Below are positions 40,401 through 44,186 of a DNA stretch of 64,000 bases, piece by piece. A model generated the notes under the pieces. It was not told the origin of the DNA and did no database searches. It was given only the letters and a program-made list of their open reading frames with translations. The DNA comes from Rhyzopertha dominica (Eukaryota > Arthropoda > Insecta > Coleoptera > Bostrichidae). Position numbers and translations under genes: made by a program. The DNA lies in NCBI GenBank assembly GCA_025024175.1, contig QCXZ01000137.1:16182001-16246000 (forward strand), in the 5' to 3' direction. Within the stretch, counting starts at the first letter, position 1; each line of letters begins with the position of its first letter.

Positions 40401-42878
40401 GTTTATACTTTTAATAACTATCACCTTTTTATTTACAACTGAATATGGTTTAACAGTTTGTAAAGAAAAGTCATAGTTCTAAGGACAAAAAAAAGTTTGA
40501 TTATTTTTAATGTGAACATTAAAGCTTTGAGTGTGACAGACATCAGACAAAAATATGGACAATAGTGCCTTTTCTTCATAAATAAAATGGAAAATGCATT
40601 AAAAATCAATATTAATGCCCTGCCCAAAAATGCAATATTTGGATAACGTAAATAGTATGCCATTATCTTTCTTGAACTCTGCAATGAGTCTTGGTATACT
40701 TATACAAATCTTCTAAATCTGATATCACTATGGCATGCATAAGAATTGCTGCCCTTCGTTTGTGATATTGTAAAACCTTCAAATGAAGAATTATTGAAAA
40801 ATAATATGATGAAATTAACGTTAAAAGATGTTTGGCTTTCTGCCAAATTGAAAATAATAAAATTGTAATGTCACAAAAAAGCTTTGATCAGAGATTAAAG
40901 TGAGCCATTGACATATCAGAGACCATTAGAAGCACCTGCTGTTTTAATAATAATAACCTGTCGATTTCTGCCTTAAAGTAATACCTAATCTTAATAGTAT
41001 TTATAAAAGAGCTAATGCCCTCAGTGCCACCTCAGTGGATCGACCATGGAAGATGATTTTATTTAATCATATTTGTTTTAAATAGTGTATCAGAAACCAA
41101 CTTATATCAACTGTTTCCACCATCAGTAAAATTTTTGGTAATATTTACACTATCACTACATAAAATCTGCACCAGGAACAGATTTGCAAAACAACATGAA
41201 TGGAACTATGATTTGTCTTCTTTTATGGAACAGTTCTTACTTGTAGAAGTACCTAAATCGTGTAGCAGATATATTGGCTTATGGTGCGGCAATACCGCAA
41301 TTTTATTCCAATTTTGGAATTATATTTCAGCATCTGAATAATATTACCCTGTTGCACTACAGCTTTTTCGTTGCAGTTTTGTATTTATTCATTTTCATGT
41401 ATTTTTTCTGTTGTTCTGTTGTGCTTTCTGTATCTTTTTTACTTTGAGACTTCGTCAGAATATTTTAGGCAGAAGATTGTTGCTAATGAGATCACAATGT
41501 TTATAAATAAAGAAAAAATTAAAATTGATCTATATTTCTCGATGTTTTTTGTTTTCTCAAAATGTTGATTTAGGACTTGACCGAGTGCTTACCAAGGTTT
41601 ACAATTCTTCTTTAAGGAAATATACTTAAAGTTAAATCCATTTTACTCTTTTAATGGTAAGGCGTTTTCGGCCAACAAATAGTTCCAGTAAAATAAATTA
41701 AAAAAAGAAAATTTTTCCTATATTTTAACGAATAAAGTGGATTTAACTTCAAGTATATTTTCTTAAAACAGAATTAATTTTCACAACGTTTATATTCAGT
41801 CAAAATTCCTATCATTATTAGTTTGTTGTAAAAGATTTGAAACCAATGACTTTTTACAATACTTTTTTTTAAGAAATGCTGTCATTAATTCAAACATTAA
41901 TAAAAAATATTCATTTCATATTTTGATTACTTCAGTAATCTTGCAGGCTTTAAAAAATGTCTGACACAAGTTAAAAATTGAATTTGGATGAGGATTGACA
42001 CGTCATTTTCAAATTAGAAATAAAGATATGTTAAGTGGTCAAGAAATGTAGAAAGAGACCATTCTTTAATGAGATCATTAAATAAATAAAATTAAAGAAA
42101 AACATTTTGTTCTTTGTAGTTAGGATTTCTTTGTGCTTCTAAATAATTTATTCTTTCACCTTGCTCTACAACATTTGTGTTATTCTTCAAGATGCTTCAG
42201 TTATATATATTATTTCATTAATTCAGTAATAAGAATGTAGTTTTTTATAATGTTCATATTTTTCATGCAAAATTTCAGATATGTTTTATATTATTTAACG
42301 TAAGTTCTAGGTAACAAATATGTTACTTTACTAAGAAGTAATATGTCCATTTTAAAATCCAATAGTGGCTATGGCTCTGTGTGTAATGTATAACTTAACA
42401 CTAATCTAATTTTAAAAATAAACTATTACTTGGCTGTTGGCCCCATGTCCAGCAGTTCAGCATGTAATGAGGGGGTTGGGGTGGCTTCTTCTCCTGCAAT
42501 TTCTGTGACGCTTCCTCAGCATCCAGTTTCTGGCAGTGCTGGCAATTACATCCCGAATGAGGACCACATATTCCATCACAACAAGCACACGTTAACACCT
42601 GATGTAGGAGACCTTTCTATATATTCCATTATCTTTATACTATACTCTCTCACCTTTGCACCACAATAATACTTTCCCTGATCACCTTTTCTAGCTGTAA
42701 CACCTGCACTGTTCATAATGCCTTCAGAGAAGGCTCCTGTCAGTTCTCCATCCGATATTAGGGAGTTCCAGAGGTTGTTCAGGCTGTCTTGTGAATTGAA
42801 AACAGTTTGTAGATCTACCTTTAGCCATTTTATGTCCAGTCTTGCTCTTGATCGTAATTTTGTCTCAATATGAGACAT
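1..42878 (-). CDS. HERC2: HERC2-type giant E3 ubiquitin ligase, N-terminal part (21 exons, partial at C-end)
   Basis: Exons on the minus strand: 42878-42654, 42598-42430, 40054-39562, 39510-39340, 37823-37568, 34294-34084, 34034-33918, 33853-33760, 31878-31445, 26811-26535, 26481-26367, 26316-26088, 25936-25735, 23023-22722, 10155-9831, 7652-7325, 6709-6527, 6466-6289, 4489-3690, 2755-2111, 91-1. Every junction is GT-AG and all phases join without a frameshift, giving about 1,948 codons. Domain order matches HERC2: N-terminal helical region with WxWGQQP, RLD1 propeller (about residues 440-790) with SWGxGDxGRLG-type repeats, cytochrome-b5-like segment (about 1170-1210), helical region with RSYKE, then the start of the MIB/HERC2 domain (VxRGxDWKWGDQ). 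HERC2 is known as a nuclear/cytoplasmic scaffold and HECT ubiquitin ligase; the HECT domain is beyond the left edge. Large introns hold transposons and nested genes. Identification rests on collinear similarity over the whole length. Confidence 0.95.
400..835 (+). mobile_element. LINE 3' end (RT C-terminal tail plus TTTA-repeat tail)
   Basis: The frame at 421-702 ([20 protein letters not shown] and later [13 protein letters not shown], then DIFYSNF) fits the post-RT C-terminal tail of CR1/Jockey/RTE-type LINEs. It is followed by a short 3' untranslated part and TGGAATAAAGATTTATTTAT repeats at about 797-832, a typical LINE tail. It lies in the HERC2 intron 92-2110. Confidence 0.6.
971..1008 (-). 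ncRNA. Hammerhead-ribozyme-like motif (PLE terminal repeat)
   Basis: On the minus strand: CTGACGG, a stem TGGCT..AGCC, then CGAAA and GCACTTTACC. This is the layout CUGANGA - stem II - GAAA with the last core A changed to G, so probably inactive. It closely resembles the motif at 13296-13334. Confidence 0.4.
2111..2755 (-). CDS. HERC2: HERC2 exon 20, start of MIB/HERC2 domain
   Basis: Encodes [12 protein letters not shown], a helical stretch with [16 protein letters not shown] and [13 protein letters not shown], and ends [19 protein letters not shown] plus WKWGDQ, the first strand of the MIB/HERC2 domain. The donor is CAG|GTAGGA. The acceptor TTGTTTTCAG|ATAAAA lies 36 nt before the first in-frame Met. 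Confidence 0.93.
3690..4489 (-). CDS. HERC2: HERC2 exon 19, RSYKE region and charged linker
   Basis: Begins [20 protein letters not shown] and holds [19 protein letters not shown], a conserved HERC2 block. A long Lys/Glu/Ser-rich, poorly conserved linker follows, then [12 protein letters not shown]. One ambiguous base at 3833 leaves one residue unknown. It ends AMYSQ in phase 0. Confidence 0.9.
3780..3860. other. Ambiguous base inside HERC2 exon 19
   Basis: Base 3833 is N within a coding stretch on the minus strand. It makes one residue unknown and does not disturb the frame. Confidence 0.9.
4490..6288. other. HERC2 intron 18, no recognised feature
   Basis: AT-rich sequence with one ambiguous base near 5045. 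I see no open frame of note, no RNA gene and no terminal repeats. Confidence 0.6.
6289..6466 (-). CDS. HERC2: HERC2 exon 18
   Basis: Encodes [20 protein letters not shown] then [12 protein letters not shown], matching PPEHPVEEVGRLLLCCLLKH of vertebrate HERC2. The intron to exon 17 is 60 nt. Confidence 0.92.
6527..6709 (-). CDS. HERC2: HERC2 exon 17
   Basis: Encodes a low-complexity linker ([17 protein letters not shown], then a Thr/Asn/Pro-rich stretch) followed by [15 protein letters not shown]. This corresponds to the variable linker after GGLQ in the family. Phase 0 at both ends. Confidence 0.85.
7325..7652 (-). CDS. HERC2: HERC2 exon 16
   Basis: Encodes [17 protein letters not shown], then [18 protein letters not shown] and FLFGGLQ. 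It aligns with VGQYLEPDQEIV and LIDTERNLGLLLGLHASY of HERC2. Phase 2 in, phase 0 out. Confidence 0.92.
7750..8295 (-). mobile_element. Penelope-like element 3' part (GIY-YIG region), decayed
   Basis: On the minus strand this is a degenerate copy of the GIY-YIG endonuclease and 3' tail seen intact on the plus strand at 9284-9815: the same GTGGGACAAACTGGGAGAT block, the TCAATCATAATGTTGGTGAC tail and a truncated CACTGACAATGCC end. Stops interrupt the frame. It lies 100 bp from HERC2 exon 16. Confidence 0.7.
8691..9275 (-). pseudogene. Penelope-like reverse transcriptase fragment
   Basis: Minus-strand blocks in order: [20 protein letters not shown] (PLE LPKIHK motif), [36 protein letters not shown], then [20 protein letters not shown] and [13 protein letters not shown] with the catalytic YVDD. 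The blocks are in different frames and one base is ambiguous (8800), so the gene is dead. It continues into the GIY-YIG fragment at 7750-8295, forming one minus-strand element. Confidence 0.85.
9284..9643 (+). pseudogene. Penelope-like GIY-YIG endonuclease domain
   Basis: A 119-codon open frame with [30 protein letters not shown] and a C-terminal [13 protein letters not shown]. This is the C-terminal GIY-YIG nuclease of PLEs, which nicks target DNA. The Arg and the Glu-His block are present. No reverse transcriptase precedes it on this strand, so it is a 5'-truncated copy joined head to head to the minus-strand element at 7750-9275. Confidence 0.85.
9775..9812 (+). ncRNA. Hammerhead-like motif downstream of PLE GIY-YIG
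   Basis: CACTGACAA, stem TGGCC..GGGCC, then GAAAGTGCTC. The core CUGANGA reads CUGACAA, so one catalytic position is changed. It lies 132 bp after the stop of the PLE frame on the same strand, where PLE terminal repeats carry hammerhead ribozymes. Confidence 0.45.
9831..10155 (-). CDS. HERC2: HERC2 exon 15, cytochrome-b5-like domain
   Basis: Starts [20 protein letters not shown] and contains [20 protein letters not shown] then [11 protein letters not shown], the cytochrome-b5-like heme/steroid-binding fold of HERC2. As in the family, the heme-ligand HPGG motif of true cytochrome b5 is not visible. It lies directly beside a Penelope-like element remnant ending about 9815. Confidence 0.93.
10380..10625. 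other. GC-rich island of unknown nature in HERC2 intron
   Basis: About 240 bp much richer in G+C than its surroundings (runs such as CTGCGTGCCCGGTCTATTGG and GACCGGGGGGCCTACC). The minus strand is open for 85 codons (10353-10610) with a Pro/Thr-rich product. Possibly the 5' part of a retroelement; not identified. Confidence 0.3.
11640..11853 (+). pseudogene. Tc1/IS630-like transposase C-terminal fragment
   Basis: Plus-strand translation gives [20 protein letters not shown], then [19 protein letters not shown] and a terminal [10 protein letters not shown]. [11 protein letters not shown] is the block around the last catalytic acidic residue of IS630/Tc1 DDE transposases. An in-frame TGA after YYD and the absence of the rest mark it as a remnant. 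Confidence 0.65.
12521..13100. repeat. Direct repeat A, copy 1
   Basis: About 580 bp beginning AAGATGTTTAAAATCGATTG and ending GGGGACTTTTGTAACATT. It recurs with a few percent differences at 17902-18480. A degenerate PLE-type end (CCATTGTCGGTACC) lies near its right edge. A long G-run at 13066-13085 differs between copies. Confidence 0.85.
13296..13334 (-). ncRNA. Hammerhead ribozyme-like motif with intact core
   Basis: Minus strand: GTA-CTGACGA, perfect stem II GGCTA..TAGCC with a 5-nt loop, GAAA, then GCGCTTTAC. Both conserved core boxes (CUGANGA and GAAA) are intact. It lies about 50 bp downstream of the PLE stop codon on the same strand. PLE terminal repeats are known to carry such ribozymes; self-cleavage here is inference. 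Confidence 0.6.
13381..13899 (-). pseudogene. Penelope-like element C-terminal region (GIY-YIG)
   Basis: A 172-codon open frame: a linker with [17 protein letters not shown], a Cys-containing stretch, then [31 protein letters not shown] and LNSLFDLNF at the end. This is the PLE linker plus GIY-YIG nuclease; the usual GQTGR reads RQTGR. The reverse transcriptase is missing upstream. Confidence 0.85.
13915..14045 (-). repeat. Partial tandem copy of PLE C-terminal coding sequence
   Basis: Resembles 13440-13570 (AGAATAGnnAAATTTTGTTC ... TTTGATGATTTATTGCATAA). It sits immediately upstream of the larger PLE fragment in the same orientation, as expected for tandem or partly nested PLE copies. Confidence 0.65.
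14768..15124 (+). CDS. Small secreted peptide 1 (three exons, nested in HERC2 intron)
   Basis: Exons 14768-14812, 14865-14904 and 14958-15124 encode 83 residues. The first 19 ([19 protein letters not shown]) are a textbook signal peptide with cleavage after VMCA. The mature part starts VPLPQQRQC, has CVGPYC (CX4C), then a predicted amphipathic helix ([20 protein letters not shown]) and ends [15 protein letters not shown]. All splice sites are canonical (GAG|GTACGA, GCAG|GT; GCG|GTAAGC, TTTTACAG|TT). A TATA-like run at about 14684-14692, a TCAGAC initiator-like site near 14720 and AATAAA at 15151-15156 frame the gene. I do not recognise the family. It could be an immune, venom-like or signalling peptide; none is shown. 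Confidence 0.72.
15588..15945 (+). CDS. Small secreted peptide 2, paralogue of peptide 1
   Basis: Exons 15588-15632, 15701-15728 and 15782-15945 encode 78 residues. The signal peptide is [19 protein letters not shown]. The mature part is Lys/Ile-rich and strongly amphipathic ([19 protein letters not shown], then [20 protein letters not shown]) with a single Cys. Exon 1 is exactly 15 codons, exon 2 begins with three residues before the signal-peptidase Ala, and intron phases are 0 and 1, all identical to the gene 463 bp upstream. Shared architecture with little residue identity argues for an old or fast-evolving tandem duplication. Function unknown; the amphipathic helix suggests membrane interaction (inference). 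Confidence 0.72.
16292..16656. mobile_element. Foldback/MITE-like element with TTATA duplication
   Basis: About 365 bp with inverted ends GGGTTTCTATAAATGATTCA / TGAATCATTTATAGAAACCC. TTATA flanks both sides (16287-16291 and just after 16656), consistent with a target-site duplication. No coding capacity; a non-autonomous DNA element. Confidence 0.75.
17658..17902. repeat. Direct repeat B, copy 1
   Basis: Starts TGGAGCAAGTTATACAAAAT and ends TTACTAACTACTAATAAAG. It is repeated at 18484-18731 with few differences. Repeat A' lies exactly between the two B copies. Confidence 0.85.
17902..18480. repeat. Direct repeat A, copy 2 (A')
   Basis: Second copy of the ~580-bp repeat at 12521-13100, same orientation, flanked on both sides by repeat B. 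Confidence 0.85.
18484..18731. repeat. Direct repeat B, copy 2
   Basis: Second copy of the 245-bp B repeat. After it the sequence diverges (AAAGCTGCATGG versus AAAGATGTTTAA in copy 1, where A' begins). Confidence 0.85.
18786..20663 (+). mobile_element. Probable DNA transposon remnant with THAP-like exon
   Basis: The ends read GGGTCGTCCCACAAT at left and, inverted, GGGTCGTCCCGCACAT at right, 1.88 kb apart. Inside, at 19586, a short frame [19 protein letters not shown] then stop resembles the start of a THAP zinc finger as found in P-element-type transposases. A related copy lies at 33225-33480. No clear target-site duplication flanks the inverted ends, so the boundaries are tentative. Confidence 0.45.
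20882..21046 (+). CDS. Small secreted peptide 3, exons 1 and 2
   Basis: Exon 1 (20882-20953) encodes [19 protein letters not shown] plus PTTVQ and ends phase 0 at CAA|GTAAGT. Exon 2 (21016-21046) encodes [10 protein letters not shown] and ends phase 1 at AATG|GTAAGT. The phase pattern 0 then 1 is that of the two peptide genes at 14.8 and 15.6 kb. A repeat element begins 35 bp after exon 2. A possible terminal exon lies at 24721-24854 (listed separately). Signal peptide and splice sites are clear; whether the gene is intact is not. Confidence 0.5.
21047..22000. repeat. Interspersed repeat R, copy 1 (TIR-like ends)
   Basis: Non-coding repeat shared with 60218-60917 from about 21247 to 21957. 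Inverted 15-bp motifs TACTTCCACATCCAA (21081-21095) and TTGGATGTGGAAGTA (21919-21933) suggest a MITE-like origin, although similarity to copy 2 runs 24 bp past the right motif. One ambiguous base at 21811. Confidence 0.65.
22722..23023 (-). CDS. HERC2: HERC2 exon 14
   Basis: Encodes [20 protein letters not shown] and [18 protein letters not shown], ending KGDIV. The GTTG|GTAAGT donor leaves phase 1 and is followed by the largest intron of the gene in this window. Confidence 0.92.
23700..23850 (-). repeat. tRNA-derived SINE, copy 1
   Basis: On the minus strand the sequence contains GGGTTCGATTCCTGGTC, a perfect RNA polymerase III B box, preceded by a degenerate A-box region and by GACCTGGAATTTGAATAGGG. 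The 3' part ends CTTACAAACCCAATGAAG. A second copy at 34490-34655 has the same order of blocks. Confidence 0.7.
24721..24854 (+). CDS. Possible terminal exon of secreted peptide 3
   Basis: After the acceptor TTTAATTGCAG the phase-1 frame is open for 43 codons to TAA at 24852 ([15 protein letters not shown], then a hydrophobic stretch). Joined to the exon ending 21046 it would give a 78-residue protein, the size of its relatives. The intron would be 3.7 kb and would cross HERC2 exon 14 on the other strand. A GTAAGG inside it could instead be a donor, but no downstream exon-like segment (24871-24931, 25491-25543) joins in frame. Confidence 0.25.
24921..25420 (-). pseudogene. Penelope-like reverse transcriptase fragment
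   Basis: Minus-strand order: [30 protein letters not shown] (catalytic YVDD), a frameshift, then [20 protein letters not shown] and [31 protein letters not shown]. These are RT motifs 4-7 of PLEs. It is inserted in HERC2 intron 13. Confidence 0.8.
25735..25936 (-). CDS. HERC2: HERC2 exon 13
   Basis: Encodes [20 protein letters not shown], then [15 protein letters not shown] and [11 protein letters not shown]. It aligns with [19 protein letters not shown] of the vertebrate protein; the acidic linker that follows is shorter here. Phase 1 in, phase 2 out. Confidence 0.93.
26088..26316 (-). CDS. HERC2: HERC2 exon 12
   Basis: Encodes [19 protein letters not shown], then [20 protein letters not shown] and [12 protein letters not shown]. 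These are near-identical to the post-RLD1 helical region of HERC2. Phase 0 in, phase 1 out. Confidence 0.93.
26367..26481 (-). CDS. HERC2: HERC2 exon 11
   Basis: Encodes [17 protein letters not shown] and [15 protein letters not shown], matching EKECVAVATLNLLRLQ of vertebrate HERC2. Entered in phase 2 after a 53-nt intron, left in phase 0. Confidence 0.9.
26535..26811 (-). CDS. HERC2: HERC2 exon 10, last RLD1 blade
   Basis: Encodes [45 protein letters not shown] and [12 protein letters not shown] place the donor at CAA|GTATGA (phase 2), not further on, because only this joins exon 11 in frame and keeps the alignment TFK-LLDQLL. The reading frame stays open into the 53-nt intron, which could mislead gene callers. 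A decayed Pao element lies upstream in the preceding intron. Confidence 0.9.
26972..28960 (-). pseudogene. Decayed Pao-type LTR retrotransposon (protease-RT-RNase H)
   Basis: In minus-strand order: a protease-region piece (28496-28696), [15 protein letters not shown] (28257-28439), RT pieces [20 protein letters not shown] and [34 protein letters not shown] and [15 protein letters not shown] (RT catalytic block), then RNase H-like [20 protein letters not shown] ending at about 26975. Frames are broken repeatedly and several bases are ambiguous. No LTR was recognised at either end. It sits in the HERC2 intron between exons 9 and 10. Confidence 0.8.
28961..31444. other. Remainder of HERC2 intron 9, no gene recognised
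   Basis: Two weakly similar stretches at about 29065-29165 and 29995-30100 (both with GACAGATGGTTnAA-like cores) hint at an old repeat. Otherwise AT-rich sequence without supported features. Confidence 0.4.
31445..31878 (-). CDS. HERC2: HERC2 exon 9, three RLD1 blades
   Basis: This exon carries the most conserved propeller stretch: [35 protein letters not shown] and [15 protein letters not shown]. The repeated SWGxGxxGxLG and CGSGDAHTL motifs fix it as RLD1 of HERC2 rather than another RCC1-family protein. Phase 2 in, phase 1 out. Confidence 0.95.
32645..33240 (-). pseudogene. Tc1/mariner-like transposase fragment
   Basis: Minus-strand pieces: [19 protein letters not shown] and [20 protein letters not shown] (catalytic-core region), then [20 protein letters not shown] and [20 protein letters not shown] ending HFEQFL. 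These are the DDE core and C-terminus of an insect Tc1/mariner-superfamily transposase. TGA replaces the Trp expected before PLHSPDL and the frame shifts, so it is dead. Confidence 0.75.
33225..33485 (+). repeat. THAP-like exon repeat, copy 2
   Basis: Shares the block CATAGTTTGATCAAACTTT and the frame beginning at 33412 ([20 protein letters not shown]) with 19415-19660. Here the frame ends at TTACAG|GTAATTCC, a good splice donor, as expected for the first exon of a THAP-domain transposase gene. Cys spacing CX4C fits a THAP zinc-finger start. Confidence 0.5.
33760..33853 (-). CDS. HERC2: HERC2 exon 8, RLD1 blade
   Basis: Encodes [20 protein letters not shown], then [12 protein letters not shown]. 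The flanking introns are 64 nt (to exon 7) and 1.9 kb (to exon 9). The final AG combines with C of the next exon to give the Ser of TYSAAV. Confidence 0.92.
33918..34034 (-). CDS. HERC2: HERC2 exon 7, RLD1 blade
   Basis: A 39-codon exon coding [20 protein letters not shown] and [14 protein letters not shown], a complete RCC1-type repeat. Phase 1 in and out; splicing restores GRLGHGD across the junction. Confidence 0.93.
34084..34294 (-). CDS. HERC2: HERC2 exon 6, start of RLD1
   Basis: Encodes [19 protein letters not shown], then a strand-rich blade ending CPQLVE, the first RCC1-like blade of the family's N-terminal propeller. Phase 0 in, phase 1 out. The acceptor is TTTTACAG|TCGACA. Confidence 0.9.
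34379..34422. repeat. TAA microsatellite
   Basis: About 14 uninterrupted TAA units just upstream of HERC2 exon 6 in transcription order. Confidence 0.9.
34490..34655 (-). repeat. tRNA-derived SINE, copy 2
   Basis: Minus strand: GACCTGGATTCTGAATAGAG, A box TAGCTCAGTGATAGAGCG, B box region CCGAGTTCAAACTTG, then a tail ending GCCTGCAAACCCAATAAAAC. The blocks correspond one to one with the copy at 23.7 kb. The A box here is tRNA-like; the discriminator and CCA end are absent, so it is not a tRNA gene. Confidence 0.75.
34609..34925. repeat. Large inverted repeat (arms ~126 bp, spacer ~64 bp)
   Basis: Arms 34609-34734 and 34799-34925 are inverted copies (for example CGTCGCTCAGTATTTT and AAAATACTGAGCGACG) differing at a small number of sites. 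The left arm contains the 5' extension of the SINE. The transcript could form a long hairpin. Confidence 0.85.
34926..35335 (-). pseudogene. LINE reverse transcriptase C-terminal fragment (RTE/CR1-like)
   Basis: Open for 148 codons on the minus strand: [47 protein letters not shown] and [20 protein letters not shown]. This is the thumb/connection region after LINE RTs (the PHIDYCS and QNRxLR blocks). It abuts the inverted repeat; the catalytic FADD part is missing. Confidence 0.8.
37568..37823 (-). CDS. HERC2: HERC2 exon 5
   Basis: Encodes [18 protein letters not shown] and later [18 protein letters not shown], both aligning with the region just before RLD1 in HERC2. Entered in phase 2, ended in phase 0 (AATAAG|GTAAAG). 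Confidence 0.9.
37990..38135. mobile_element. MITE M, copy 1
   Basis: About 145 bp with inverted ends TATGCTGTGCTGTCTGCAC (38013-38031) and GTGCAGACAGCACGGCATA (38096-38114). A relative in the opposite orientation lies at 53425-53560. Located in the HERC2 intron between exons 4 and 5. Confidence 0.7.
39340..39510 (-). CDS. HERC2: HERC2 exon 4
   Basis: Follows exon 3 after a 51-nt intron. It encodes [17 protein letters not shown], then [15 protein letters not shown], matching the ALLLELxVQRGTL helix of HERC2. It ends in phase 2 (AACAG|GTAAGA). Confidence 0.9.
39562..40054 (-). CDS. HERC2: HERC2 exon 3, N-terminal helical region
   Basis: Entered in phase 1 and left in phase 2 at an ACAGG|GTTTGT donor. 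It holds strongly conserved HERC2 blocks: [67 protein letters not shown]. These lie before the first propeller in the family. Confidence 0.93.
40055..42429. other. HERC2 intron 2
   Basis: Mostly unassigned AT-rich DNA. The one structured part is the inverted repeat at 41613-41766 listed below. Confidence 0.6.
41613..41766 (-). repeat. PLE terminal-repeat relic: inverted repeat around a hammerhead-like core
   Basis: Arms 41613-41645 and 41734-41766 are inverted copies (TATACTTAAAGTTAAATCCA versus TGGATTTAACTTCAAGTATA). Between them the minus strand at 41656-41690 reads ACTGGAAC..GTTGGCCGAAAACGCC, a decayed hammerhead-like core matching the PLE ends at 971-1008 and 13296-13334. Confidence 0.5.
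42430..42598 (-). CDS. HERC2: HERC2 exon 2, Cys-rich cluster and WxWGQQP
   Basis: Only 55 nt of intron separate this exon from exon 1. It encodes a dense Cys cluster ([17 protein letters not shown] then QHCQKL), a short linker, then CWTWGQQP, the segment that aligns with WVWGKQP of vertebrate HERC2. It ends in phase 1. The Cys spacing looks metal-binding; the vertebrate protein, as I recall it, lacks this cluster at the corresponding place. Confidence 0.88.
42654..42878 (-). CDS. HERC2: HERC2 exon 1 (start codon)
   Basis: The ATG is at 42878-42876 and 75 codons follow, ending phase 0 at an AAAG|GTGAGA donor. The peptide has the HERC2 N-terminal signature: [13 protein letters not shown] followed by [16 protein letters not shown] Tyr-Cys near the exon end begins a Cys-rich cluster continued in the next exon. 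The start is chosen because family similarity begins a few residues after it. Confidence 0.9.
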
Positions 42879-43580
42879 GATTTTTGATAAAAATCAATTC
42901 ATCTGTTCTGCTATGTTTTTCTTGTTAGTATTTCATCACCGAGCAGGGTTTGACAGCTGACGATAACAAAACAATTTTCTAAAAGTCAGGAGCAAATTAC
43001 CATTTAGTTTGTTAGGTATTAATAGTAATCCTTTTTGTGTGATGTTTGCATACGGAAATTAATTCATTTTTACTGATTTATCTTCACATAAAAGTACGAG
43101 AAAGGTATGGTTGTTGGATGGTAGTTCAAATGGTGCATGCGGTAGTTCAAGTGACCCAATGTCAACTGTCAACGCTGTCAACCAGTTGACATTTCTTGGT
43201 ATGTTCCACGATTTTCAATTTTGTCAATTCAAAATTTCATTTCGTCGTTCATTAATAGTCAGTGTGTAATCAACGAACTTAAGCGGAAATGCAGTATAAC
43301 GGTAATTTTTTTCAACAAAATAAACATTTTTGTTGTTTATAAAAGGCATGTTCTTGTATTTATTTATGTTTGAGTTGAACGCACCTCTTGATTTGAAGGC
43401 GTTTTCGCATTTGACGAAAATGTGGGGTGGGTTGAAACGCAGCGAATAACGATCGAGCTATCAATTGACGAATACTGTATACAGAACAAATCGCGCAAAG
43501 TTCAAGAAGGGAATATGTTTATATACGCTTGCCAAAAAATCAATTTATGTAGTAATGAGTTAGTGCGAGAACGCGACAGT
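42879..43580. promoter_or_regulatory. Shared HERC2/AGPAT divergent promoter region
   Basis: The two start codons face away from each other and are 702 bp apart, so both promoters and 5' leaders must lie here. A GTCAAC-rich cluster is visible at 43158-43195 (several TGTCAAC/GTTGAC copies in both orientations). A possible AGPAT leader exon ends at about 43300 before GTAATTT. No TATA box stands out. The role is inferred from layout. Confidence 0.5.
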
Positions 43581-44186
43581 ATGAACGTATCGTACACCGA
43601 GTTGTTATTAGCCGGTTGTATTTTAATACTGCCGTTTTTGTATGAATCTAGTCAAGTATTTCGATTTTATTTAAAATTGTTTATATACTATTTCTGGGTG
43701 TCATGCATGTCAGTAATTGTGTTACCTTTATTCGTTTTAAGACCCAGAAGTGTAAAAAATCTTGTGTAAGTGCACCTGTATCTATTAAATAAGACACTAT
43801 CCCAGACTTATTTCAGGACTGCAAGCACTGTATGTAGTCCGGTTACACACTTGATTGGCCTGCGATGGATTATAAGAAACACAGAGTTACTCCAGAAAGA
43901 ACAGGCTTGCATTATTGTATCCAACCATCAGAGTTCTTTAGATGTTTTGGGTAAGTTCAGTGCAATGCTCCTGCCCACCTTAACTTACATATGGCTGTGT
44001 GCAGGTATGTTTCAATTTTGGCACATAATGGGAAAGTGTACAGTGATAGCTAAGAGGGAGTTGCTCTACGCTGGTCCCTTCGGGTTGGCTGCTTGGCTAG
44101 CAGGACTCATTTTTATTCCTCGAATGCAAAGTGAGAAGGCAAAGCAGATCATGCACGATGCTTCAGTACATATTAAGCAGGAGAAA
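43581..44186 (+). CDS. 1-acyl-sn-glycerol-3-phosphate acyltransferase (AGPAT/LPAAT), 5' three exons, incomplete
   Basis: Exons 43581-43765, 43817-43950 and 44005-44186 (phases 2, 1, 0; 167 codons). The product would acylate lysophosphatidic acid to phosphatidic acid in the ER membrane. The N-terminus (MNVSYTELLLAGCILILPF) has two hydrophobic segments, then acyltransferase motif I, SNHQSSLDVLG, carrying the catalytic NHxxxxD. VIAKRELLYAGPFGLAAWL and GLIFIPRMQSEKA follow; the usual FIDR-like block reads FIPR. A 54-nt in-frame intron (43951-44004) is stop-free and would be missed by an ORF finder; removing it restores DVLG-MFQFWHIMG. Upstream ATG at 43422 is in frame, but family similarity begins at 43581. 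The EGTR motif and C-terminal half are not found up to 64000, so the gene is either very long or truncated. Confidence 0.85.

Noticed and set aside
43422..43580. Upstream in-frame ATG as the AGPAT start
   Set aside because: The extra 53 residues do not resemble the family N-terminus, whereas MNVSYTELLL does.
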